This document shows, one piece after another, positions 8,201 through 16,786 of a stretch of DNA of 36,224 nt. Position numbers and translations under genes: made by a program. Below the pieces are notes generated by a model. That model was not told where the DNA came from, ran no database searches, and was given only the letters and a program-made list of their open reading frames with translations. Origin of the DNA: Eubacteriales Family XIII. Incertae Sedis bacterium (lineage in GTDB: Bacteria > Bacillota > Clostridia > Peptostreptococcales > Anaerovoracaceae). Every line of letters starts with the position of its first letter. Within the stretch, counting starts at the first letter, position 1. Where the stretch lies: contig JAISNR010000175.1 in NCBI GenBank assembly GCA_031276135.1, forward strand, positions 1-36,224, written 5' to 3'.

Positions 8201-9977
8201 GCTCGCGTATCGCGTCGATGGGCGGGTTCGTCACCTGCGCGAAGAGCTGTTTGAAGTAGTTGCAGAGGAGCTGCGGCCTGTTTGACAGCACGGCCAAAGG
8301 CGCGTCCGTTCCCATCGAGGAAATCGGATCCTCCGCGGTGTCGGCGATGGTTTTGAGCGTGAGGTTCAGGTCCTCCCACGTGTAGCCGAAGATCTTCTGC
8401 ACGGTCAGCAGCGGCAATTTCTTCGCGCCGGCCCCCTTGTCCGCCATCAGCAGATCGAGGCCCGCGAGGTTCTTCAAAAGCGCCTGTTCGTAGGGTGCCC
8501 CGGCGCCGCCGCGCTTTCTGGCGCGGATCACATCCTGCCACGTCGCGCCCTGCTTCCTCCCGGCGGGCAGCCTGTCGAGTTCCGTCAGGTTCCGGTCGAG
8601 CCAGCGGCGGTACGGCTTGGCCGACGCCACCTTGCCCTTCAGCTCGTCGTCCTCTATGATCCGCTTCCGCACCGTGTCTATGAGCAGCATGCGCCCCGGA
8701 TGCAGTCTGTCCTTCTTGACGATCTCGGAGGGCGCTATGGGCAGGACCCCGGCCTCGCTCGACAGGATGAGCAGGCCGTCCTTCGTCAGGCAGTAGCGCG
8801 CCGGCCGCAGTCCGTTGCGGTCGAGCGTGGCGCCCGCGACCCGGCCGTCCGTGAACGCGATGGCGGCGGGGCCGTCCCAGGGTTCGAGCAGACAGTTGAC
8901 ATATTCATAGAAGGCTTTTCGCTGCGGATCCATGTCGTCGCGGTTCTGCCACGGTTCGGGGATCGTCATCATCATGGCCTCGGGCAGGCTGCGCCCCGCG
9001 TGCACGAGCAGGGACAGAAAATCGTCGAGCATGGCGGAATCGCTGCCGTCCTCGTTTATGACGGGCATGACCTTTTGCAGGTCGTCGCCGAACACCTTGG
9101 ATTCCAGCATGGCCTCGCGGGCCTTGACCCAGTTCACGTTGCCGCGGATCGTGTTGATCTCGCCGTTGTGGATAAGCATGCGCATGGGATGCGCGCGCTC
9201 CCAGCTCGGAAAGGTGTTCGTGGAGAAGCGGGAATGCACGAGGGCTATGGCCGAAGCCACGCCGGTGTCGCGAAGATCGGGATAGAAAGCGGACATTTGG
9301 CTCGGCAGGAGCATGCCCTTGTACACGATGGTCCTGCACGAGATGCTGGCGAGGTAGAAATACAGATCCGGCTCTGTCCGCGCGCGGCGGATTTCCGCGT
9401 GCGCGCGCTTCGAAACGATGTAGAGGGCGCGTTCGAAATCGTCCTCCGAGGCGCCGTCCGGCCGCGCGATGAAGATCTGCCGTATGCCGGGGCGCACCTC
9501 GCCCGCGGTCTTGCCGACGCAGTCCGCGTAGACGGGCACGGCGCGCGTCCCGAGCACGCGCAGACCCTCCCGGCCGGCCACGCCGCAAAAGGCCGCCACC
9601 GTCCTGTCGCAGCGTTCCCGCTCCGGCGAGGCGAACATCATAGCTATGCCGTATTCGCCCGCGTCCGGCAGCGCGACGCCCTCTCCGGCCATGACGCGCT
9701 TCATGAATTCGTGCGGGATCTGAAGCAGGATCCCTGCGCCGTCGCCGGTTTCGGGTTCGCTGCCGACGCCGCCCCTGTGCGTCAGATTCTTGAGGACCTC
9801 GATCGCGTCCTCCACCAGTCTGTGAGATTTTTTGCCTTGCACGTTTACGAGCATTCCTATGCCGCAAGCGTCGTGCTCAAAGCGCGGATCGTACAGGCCG
9901 CGCCTTTGCGGCAATCCCGGAAAGCCCGTGCTTCGCTGTCGGGCGGGAAGTTCCCGCCCCTGCCCCGGATTTTCCAT
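5223..9977 (-). CDS. gltB: Glutamate synthase large subunit
   Basis: [17 protein letters not shown] (Ntn amidotransferase start), [43 protein letters not shown], C-terminal GXGXG domain. SD aaggag before the ATG at 9977. Confidence 0.95.
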   Translation of the reverse strand: [1584 protein letters not shown]

Positions 9978-10013
9978 ACTGATTTCTCCTTCATGACAGG
10001 GATATTTCAAGAA

Positions 10014-10042
10014 ATGGTACAATAAATCGCCGGGCTTGTCAA
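10014..10042 (-). promoter_or_regulatory. Sigma70-type promoter for gltBD
   Basis: On the minus strand: TTGACA (10042-10037), 17-bp spacer, TACCAT (10019-10014). Confidence 0.6.
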
Positions 10043-10081
10043 GGGGGTTTTCGGGTTTTTGGCAAAATAATTAGAAAATTT

Positions 10082-10202
10082 TGATAATTGTTACTGCTCA
10101 CCCCCCCCGCGCCATTTTTGCCGGCGCGCGGCCGGGCGCCGGCAAAACTGACGCAGCGTGTGAGCAGTTTTGATTTAAGTGGCTGAGCAGCAACTGATAA
10201 TT
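10082..10202. mobile_element. MITE-like palindromic element (10090-10194) with 8-bp target-site duplication TGATAATT
   Basis: TIRs GTTACTGCTCACCC / (rc) GTTGCTGCTCAGCC, 12/14 identical. Perfect flanking direct repeats TGATAATT at 10082-10089 and 10195-10202. Internal 12-bp perfect stem TTTTGCCGGCGC / GCGCCGGCAAAA (10116-10127 / 10136-10147). Confidence 0.8.
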
Positions 10203-10417
10203 TGCTCGTTTTGCTCGTTTTGTATGAATAAGGCAAGCGTGTTGTCCGGAACGGATATCCATGACGTGAAAAAACCGGAACCCGGGGGCCCGCCGTTTCG
10301 TCAGATATGTGAATCGCGTGTGACGCGCGGCCTTGTGCGGCGTTTCGCCGGCGGGCCCCGTTTCGTTCAAGTTTCTTCGCTTCGGTCCGGGTCAAAACAC
10401 AGGAAAGGGGTTCCGGC

Positions 10418-11449
10418 ATGAAAAAGCATATGTTAAAAGCGATCTTCCTCTTGCCCGCGGCATTGCTGTGCACCGCGCTGCTGTTCACGGCCTGCGGCGC
10501 GGGCGGCGCGAGCCGCAACGCCGTGGATTACGCGGTATCGTCCGACGTCGGGGCCGCCGAAGCGTTTCCCGAAGAGGAGGCGAGCATGGACGCGTCCGAA
10601 TACGGCTATGCCGCCCGGGAATGGGACGAAGGCGTCCTCGCGGGCGATGCCGGAGGCACGGGTCTGCCCGTGCGGCAAGGCGGCGTTTCGCTGTCGGAAA
10701 AGATCATCTATTCCGCAGAGGCCCGCATCGAAACGATCGAATTCGACGCGGCGATCGAGAAGGTCTACGATCTGCTCGAATTCTACGGCGCTTTCATCGA
10801 GAATTCCTATATCGAAGGCAGCGGCGACCGCTCCGCGAGCTTCACGCTCCGCGTTCCCCGTGAGAATTTCACCGAGATGACGGACAGCCTTCCGCAGCTC
10901 GGCAATCTGCTCTCCGTCAGCAGCAACGCGGTGAACATCCAAACGCAGTACACCGATGCGGAATCGCGCCTCGCCGCCTACCGCACGGAGGAAGAGCGGC
11001 TTCTTGCCATGCTGTCCGAGGTGAAGGACGTGGAGAGCATGATCGCCGTCGAAAGCCGCCTGTCGGACGTCCGCTATGAGCTGGAATCCCTGACCTCGCG
11101 GCTGCGGGACTGGGACAACCAAATCAACTACAGTTCTTTGAGCCTGTACATCGATGAAGTGAAGCAGCTGCGCACGCAGTTGCAGCCGAGCGCCGGCTAC
11201 GCGCAGGAGCTCAAAGACGGCTTCGTCGCCACATTGCGCGGCATCGGCGTGTTTTTCATGGAGATTTTCAAATTCGCGGTCATCGCCCTGCCGGCGATCC
11301 TCCTTCTGGCCATCGCCGCGCTCATCGTTCTCTTCATCGTGAAACGAACGCGCGCGCGGCGCGCGAAGCGCACAGACACGGAGGGGGCGAACCTGCGCGG
11401 CACGGATGGGCACGGCGCGGACGGGCCGGGCGGACGCGGGACGGAGTGA
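10418..11449 (+). CDS. DUF4349-type membrane lipoprotein
   Basis: Lipobox LLFTACG; central region (IETIEFDAAIEKVYDLLEFYGAFIENSYIEGSGDRSASFTLRVPRENF) and coiled coil typical of DUF4349; C-terminal TM helix. Confidence 0.8.
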   Translation: MKKHMLKAIFLLPAALLCTALLFTACGAGGASRNAVDYAVSSDVGAAEAFPEEEASMDASEYGYAAREWDEGVLAGDAGGTGLPVRQGGVSLSEKIIYSAEARIETIEFDAAIEKVYDLLEFYGAFIENSYIEGSGDRSASFTLRVPRENFTEMTDSLPQLGNLLSVSSNAVNIQTQYTDAESRLAAYRTEEERLLAMLSEVKDVESMIAVESRLSDVRYELESLTSRLRDWDNQINYSSLSLYIDEVKQLRTQLQPSAGYAQELKDGFVATLRGIGVFFMEIFKFAVIALPAILLLAIAALIVLFIVKRTRARRAKRTDTEGANLRGTDGHGADGPGGRGTE

Positions 11450-11611
11450 TGCCCGTCGAATCGCGCAAAAACAAAACCTTTCCGGTATGATATATATTTT
11501 ATCGCTCCGCCGGGATTTTTTCTCTTGCAATCTCATACAAAACAGTGTACAGTATCAATTGAAGCACAGGCAATTCGGCAACGCAGAAAGGATGCGCGCG
11601 GAGGCGGCGTC

Positions 11612-13057
11612 ATGAAACATGCAATCACGGCGATCTTCGTCATAAGCGCCGTCTGGCAGGGCGGCTTTTCCGATATGGCGTGGTGTGCCGCAGGTTTGGT
11701 GTTTGCCGTCTGCGTGTTCTTTGCGGCGAAGCAACTGCCTCCGAAGCGCGTGTTCTTTCCGTTTGCGGCCTTGGTCCTGCTCTACGCCGTTTCCTTTGTC
11801 CTGCACGGGGCGCATTTCGAGAGCGCGGTGCAGGCGGCGAAACCCGCCGTCGCGCTTTTGGCGCTGATCGCGCTGTACAATGCGAAATCGACGGATGTGC
11901 ATGCCATGGTGCTGCTTGCGGGCCTCATCGCCGCGATCCTCGGAATCGCGACCTTCCTCGGAATCGTGGAATTTCCGGGCGCGCGCTTCAACGGCAGACT
12001 GCAGGGGACCTTTCAGTACGCGAACGCCGCCGGGATCTTCTTCGCGGTCTGCGCCTTTTTGACGCGGACGGGTGTGCGGTCGCGCAAGCGGCACATCGCG
12101 CTTTTGTTTGAAGCGGCGCTTTTGCTCACGCAGTCCGTCGGGGCGATCGCGACCTATGTTCTCGGCCTGATGCTGCATTTTTTCGCGGAGAAAAGATGGA
12201 AGCGGCTCGCGCTGTCGTTTGGAATCTCCGCGGCCGGATGCGCCGCGCTTCTGTATGTTCGCGGCGCGGGCACGGTGGCGGCTTCCTACCTCGACCGCAT
12301 CCTTCAGATGTCCGACGGGGCCATGGTCGTGCTGCACAACCCCTTGGGCATCGGCCCGGGTCTCTGGGCCGTGCGCTTGTTGGAGCTCCAATCGGCCTTC
12401 TACACCGCGACGAAAATGCACAGCTATCCGATGGAGATGGGCGTGGACGCGGGGTTTGCGGCCATCGCGCTCTTTGTGCTGCTGGTCGCCGTTTGGGTCG
12501 GCCGCGTGCGGAAAACGGGGCTTTTGCCGCGCCACACGGCGGCGGGCATGTTGCTGTTCCACGGTTTGCAGGATGTGACCTTCAACTTCCTGACGATCGT
12601 CCTGTTGCTTTTGATGCTCGTGATCCCGGATTTTCCGGACGGGGCGGACATCCCGAAAATCCCGCGCCGCGCCGCGAGCGCCGCCCTCCTTGCGTGTTTT
12701 TTGTTGCTCGTCCATAGGCTCGGGGTGCAGAATTTGCAAATGTGGGAGCAAAGCGGGCCTTCGGCGGAGCAGCGCGTTGCGCGCTACGAAGCCGGCGGTC
12801 TCAAAACCGCAGAGGGCGAATACCTGCGCGCAAAGCATCTGCTGTCCCTCGGACGCCCGGGCGAGGCGGCCGAGGCCGCGCTTCGGTGCATCCGGCTCTC
12901 GCGCTACATGCCGGACGGCTACGAACTGCTCGAAACGATTCTGCCGGAGCTGCCGGAGGGCGAGAGGGCGCGCTGCAGGGACGAAGCCGACGCCATACGC
13001 GCGAAGGCGGAGGAGGAGGAACATCCCCTGTTTGAATATATAGAAAAATGGGTTTGA
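11612..13057 (+). CDS. O-antigen ligase-like polytopic membrane protein
   Basis: Multiple TM segments, FNGRLQGTFQYANAAGIFFAV motif, and a soluble C-terminal region. Confidence 0.65.
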   Translation: MKHAITAIFVISAVWQGGFSDMAWCAAGLVFAVCVFFAAKQLPPKRVFFPFAALVLLYAVSFVLHGAHFESAVQAAKPAVALLALIALYNAKSTDVHAMVLLAGLIAAILGIATFLGIVEFPGARFNGRLQGTFQYANAAGIFFAVCAFLTRTGVRSRKRHIALLFEAALLLTQSVGAIATYVLGLMLHFFAEKRWKRLALSFGISAAGCAALLYVRGAGTVAASYLDRILQMSDGAMVVLHNPLGIGPGLWAVRLLELQSAFYTATKMHSYPMEMGVDAGFAAIALFVLLVAVWVGRVRKTGLLPRHTAAGMLLFHGLQDVTFNFLTIVLLLLMLVIPDFPDGADIPKIPRRAASAALLACFLLLVHRLGVQNLQMWEQSGPSAEQRVARYEAGGLKTAEGEYLRAKHLLSLGRPGEAAEAALRCIRLSRYMPDGYELLETILPELPEGERARCRDEADAIRAKAEEEEHPLFEYIEKWV

Positions 13058-13144
13058 AAGACCCGCCGGGGCGCAATTGCGGATCGTGCGCGCCGGTGTG
13101 TTGTTTTTGTATTTTTACCTTGTTAAAATGGAAAGGAGTGCTAA

Positions 13145-15820
13145 ATGAAGAAAACGAAAGCAAAACTGAAAGCGCGCTTGGCTGCGGTGATCGCCGTCGC
13201 CATGCTGCTCGGGTTCTCCCCCGGAGGCCCGTCGGCGCTGAGCGCGTTTGCGGCGGGGTCCGAGTACGTGTTCAAGGTGCTCGTGGAACCGCAGTACACC
13301 TTCTATTCGGTGTATGAGTTCCATGCCGGGATGGCGCCGGTGCAGACCGCGCCAAAGGACGTGCAGAACCATGTGTACAGCTACTGGTACTACAGCCTGG
13401 AAAAACTGGATACCGTCAATCACACGAACGGCGAGGCTCTTCCCTATGATCCGGTAAGCGGACTTGCCAGGGTGCTTACCTTTGCGCCGGATGAGAGCAG
13501 CCCGTACACAACAACCTTTATAGACAAGAAAGGCCAGGTGAAACCCATCACCATGCCAGCGGGTTATGACGGCTACTCGTTCTCATACGAAGGCTTCAGC
13601 GACGGGCTTCTTCAGATTTCAAAATTCGACAAATCTCAGGAAAGGTACAGGTCCTACGCTTTCCTCACGCCCAACGGCACGATCGCTCAGGGCTTGGACA
13701 AGGAAGCACTTGCCCAATACAGCCTCATAGGCGACTTTTCCAATGGCTACGCGGTAGCTTACAAGTACGATTCTCTCGGTCAGCGGGGTTACATCGACAA
13801 AACAGGAAACTATTACGCCGGCAATCCGCCCAAAGCCTCACTGGAATTTCCAAACAATCTCACATATTCCGAAGGAGGTGACACGGCGGCCGACGGCTAC
13901 AGGCAATATGCCTTCAAGGACGCCGACGGCAACGACATCGCCCTGCCCGGGGGCTACAGCGGAGCCTATTTTTACCACGACGGCTACGCGTGGGTGCTGA
14001 AGGACGGCAAATGGGGAATCGTACAGCTGCGGGAAAACTACGAAGTGATTGTCAGCCCCGCCGCCGTCACGCTGAAACCGGGGGCGAGTTTCCAATTCGG
14101 CGCGCGGATCGAAGGGGACAATCCGACCCAAACCGTGATTTGGAGCTTGGACGGTGAAAACAGTGCCGGAACCTCGATCAGCACGACGAGCGGCGCTTTG
14201 ACGATCGCCGCAGACGAAACGGCAACTACCCTGACGGTGAAGGCCGCGTCCGAGGCAAGGAAAGAGGTCTTTGGCACGGCGACGGTAACCGTAAGCAACG
14301 ATCCGCAGCCGCCGGCGACGGTCTCGTCCGTGGAGGTCTATCCTCAGAACGTCAAGTTGAAGCGGGGCGAAAACTTCCAATTCAGCGCGTGGGTCCACGG
14401 CGCAAACGCGCCGACGCAGGCCGTGACGTGGAGCGTGGCGGGCAACAGCTCTGCAACGACCGCGATCACCACGAGCGGCGGCGCCCTGACGATCGCCGCA
14501 GACGAAACGGCGACATCGCTGACCGTCCGGGCAAGCTCGGCTTTGGATCCGGAGAAGAGCGGCGAAGCGAAAGTTGAAGTGATCACGCAGCAGAACGGCG
14601 GCCCCGTGATCGGAGGTGGCGGCGGAGGCGGCGGAGGCGGCGGCGTCCAGACCGTTCCCGCGGCGGATGACGGCGCGGTGCGCCTGAGCTTTACGCAATC
14701 GGGCGGAAACGTGACGCTCGTCCTGCCCGACGACAAGGTAAACGAGATCATCAAACACTCCACGACCGTGGCGACCGTGGATTTGTCCAAGGTGACGAAC
14801 GCGACGGCGGCCGTGCTGCCGAAGGCCGCTTTGGAAAAATTTGCGGCTGCGGGTTTGGCGGTGGAATTCAAACTGCCGCGGGGCACGGTCACGCTCGATG
14901 CCGAGGCCGTGAAGTCCGCAGCGGCGCAGGCTGCGGGGAGCACTGTGTCCGTCGCGCTCAAATCCGTGGCGCAGTCCGAGCTGAACGCGCGGCAGCGGAC
15001 GGCTGTCGGAGAGGCCCGCGTCTATGATATTTCCGTGTCGAGCAACGGCAAGTACATCACGAGCTTCGACGGCGGCCGGGTCACCATTGCCCTGCCTTAC
15101 ACGCTCAAAGCGGGCGAGAAGGCCTCCGGCGTCGCGGTGTGGTATCTCGACGGGGAGGGGAACATCCAGAAGATGGATGTCGTGTACGACGCGAGCGCGG
15201 CGGCGGCGATCTTCACCGCAGACCACCTTTCGCTGTACGCCGTGGGCTACGACCCGGCTTGGGAGAACCCCTTCAGCGACGTCAAAGAGAGCGACTGGTT
15301 CTACGGCGATGTGGAATTCGTCCACGTGAACGGACTCTTCTCCGGCACGAGCGCGACGACCTTCGGCCCGAACGCGCGCATGACGCGCGGGATGCTCGTG
15401 ACGGTGCTCGGACGGCTCCACGGTGTGGAAACGAACACCCGCAGCGCCATCTCGTTCAGCGACGTCGCGGTGGACAAGTATTACGCAAACTACGTCGCCT
15501 GGGCGAAGAATGCCGGCATTGTTGACGGCACGGGCGGCGGCAAGTTCGCGCCGGACGCCGAGATCTCACGGCAGGATATGGCGGTGATCCTCTCGCGCTA
15601 CGTCGATTTCGCGAAAAAGAATTTCCCCGTCACGCTCCAATACAGCATCTTCGCGGATGAAAGCGCGATCGCGGACTATGCCAAGAACGCCGTGCAGACC
15701 ATGTACAGCGGCGGCATCCTGAACGGCAAGCCGGAGAACAAATTCGATCCGCAGGGCGACGCGACGCGCGCGGAGGTCGCGGCGATGCTGCACAGATTCG
15801 TCGAAAAAACAACTGATTAA
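13145..15820 (+). CDS. Secreted surface protein with WG-repeat-like N-terminus, two Big-like domains, poly-Gly linker and three SLH domains
   Basis: Signal peptide; duplicated ALTIAADETAT(T/S)LTV segments; 11-Gly run; C-terminal SLH repeats (FSDVKESDWFYGDVEFVHVNGLFSG..., FSDVAVDKYYANYVAWAKNAGIVDG..., FADESAIADYAKNAVQTMYSGGILNG). Confidence 0.9.
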   Translation: MKKTKAKLKARLAAVIAVAMLLGFSPGGPSALSAFAAGSEYVFKVLVEPQYTFYSVYEFHAGMAPVQTAPKDVQNHVYSYWYYSLEKLDTVNHTNGEALPYDPVSGLARVLTFAPDESSPYTTTFIDKKGQVKPITMPAGYDGYSFSYEGFSDGLLQISKFDKSQERYRSYAFLTPNGTIAQGLDKEALAQYSLIGDFSNGYAVAYKYDSLGQRGYIDKTGNYYAGNPPKASLEFPNNLTYSEGGDTAADGYRQYAFKDADGNDIALPGGYSGAYFYHDGYAWVLKDGKWGIVQLRENYEVIVSPAAVTLKPGASFQFGARIEGDNPTQTVIWSLDGENSAGTSISTTSGALTIAADETATTLTVKAASEARKEVFGTATVTVSNDPQPPATVSSVEVYPQNVKLKRGENFQFSAWVHGANAPTQAVTWSVAGNSSATTAITTSGGALTIAADETATSLTVRASSALDPEKSGEAKVEVITQQNGGPVIGGGGGGGGGGGVQTVPAADDGAVRLSFTQSGGNVTLVLPDDKVNEIIKHSTTVATVDLSKVTNATAAVLPKAALEKFAAAGLAVEFKLPRGTVTLDAEAVKSAAAQAAGSTVSVALKSVAQSELNARQRTAVGEARVYDISVSSNGKYITSFDGGRVTIALPYTLKAGEKASGVAVWYLDGEGNIQKMDVVYDASAAAAIFTADHLSLYAVGYDPAWENPFSDVKESDWFYGDVEFVHVNGLFSGTSATTFGPNARMTRGMLVTVLGRLHGVETNTRSAISFSDVAVDKYYANYVAWAKNAGIVDGTGGGKFAPDAEISRQDMAVILSRYVDFAKKNFPVTLQYSIFADESAIADYAKNAVQTMYSGGILNGKPENKFDPQGDATRAEVAAMLHRFVEKTTD
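14612..14644 (+). repeat. Poly-Gly-encoding GGN tract with (ggcggaggc) tandem units
   Basis: ggaggtggcggcggaggcggcggaggcggcggc encodes 11 consecutive Gly. Confidence 0.9.
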
Positions 15821-15847
15821 GCACGAAAAACCCAAATTGTTCGGAAA

Positions 15848-15878
15848 GGGCCGCCTCGCGCAGAGGCGGTCCTTTTTT
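15848..15878 (+). terminator. Rho-independent terminator of the SLH-protein gene
   Basis: gggccgcctc-gcgca-gaggcggtcc stem (one G-U) followed by TTTTTT. Confidence 0.9.
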
Positions 15879-15880
15879 GC

Positions 15881-16726
15881 TCATCCGCGCTTGGGGTTTT
15901 GCCAGACATCCCGCTTCATTTGCAAGTAAATGTAAATGCCGCCGGCGACGGCCGAAAGCAGAAACATCACCGTGGCGAGTGCGGATGCCATGTTCTGCGA
16001 GAAGAAAACGGAGAACTCTTGATAAAGCGCCACGCCCAGCATTCTGGGAAAATTTGCGCCCGCCAGAAACGGCACGGTAAACGCGCCGATACAGCCAATA
16101 AAGACGAATACCGCAGAAAGCAAGGCCGCTTTGTAGGTGAGCGGCCAGATCATTTTGAAGAAAATTTCGAGAAAATTTGCGCCGACATCGCGTGCACTTT
16201 CCAACAGCGAGGTGCTGATCCCCGCCAGCGAAGAACTGAGAATCATCGCAGCAAACGGAATGTTGAACCACAGATTCATGAACACAAGGCCCGGCCCTGT
16301 ATACAGCAGCTGCGGATCGAACGAAATGCCGAACAGCATGAAAAAACGATTGACCGAACCCGTATCCCGGATGACATTCATCAGGGCAAACGTCGCCACA
16401 ATGCCCGGCACGAACAGAGTCGTCGCATACATCGCGTCGACGACACGAGCGATCCTGCTTTTTGAATAAGTGGTATATATGGCCAAAGGGTATGCGATCA
16501 ACATGTTCAGTCCGACCGTGGGGAGCACCACCGAAAGAGAATAAACAATGTTTTTATAATAAGACGGATCCGTAAAAATCAGGCGGTAGTTTTGCAAGGT
16601 GAACCCGCCGGATTCATCCCGGAAGCCGGTGACGACCGCTTCGATGATCGGAACAAAGACCACCGCCACCATGAGGGCAAAGGACGGGAACACCATGGCG
16701 AGGCCCTGCAACTTCTCTTTTTTCAC
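15881..16726 (-). CDS. ABC transporter permease (PotB/PhnU-like)
   Basis: Six-TM permease with EAA-type loop SLLESARDVGANFLEIFFKMIWPLT; GTG start with SD taggag. Confidence 0.85.
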   Translation of the reverse strand: MKKEKLQGLAMVFPSFALMVAVVFVPIIEAVVTGFRDESGGFTLQNYRLIFTDPSYYKNIVYSLSVVLPTVGLNMLIAYPLAIYTTYSKSRIARVVDAMYATTLFVPGIVATFALMNVIRDTGSVNRFFMLFGISFDPQLLYTGPGLVFMNLWFNIPFAAMILSSSLAGISTSLLESARDVGANFLEIFFKMIWPLTYKAALLSAVFVFIGCIGAFTVPFLAGANFPRMLGVALYQEFSVFFSQNMASALATVMFLLSAVAGGIYIYLQMKRDVWQNPKRG

Positions 16727-16741
16727 GCGAATCTCCTAAGC

Positions 16742-16786
16742 GGCTGCGGACCCCGGCGGCGTTGCTCGCCGCCGGGGTCCGCAGCC
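16742..16786 (-). other. 20-bp perfect GC-rich hairpin between transporter genes
   Basis: GGCTGCGGACCCCGGCGGCG (16742-16761) - ttgct - CGCCGCCGGGGTCCGCAGCC (16767-16786). No T-tract on the coding strand. Confidence 0.9.

Noticed and set aside
13838-15421. 527-aa ORF antisense to the SLH protein
   Set aside because: Shadow frame; no signal, domain or RBS support.
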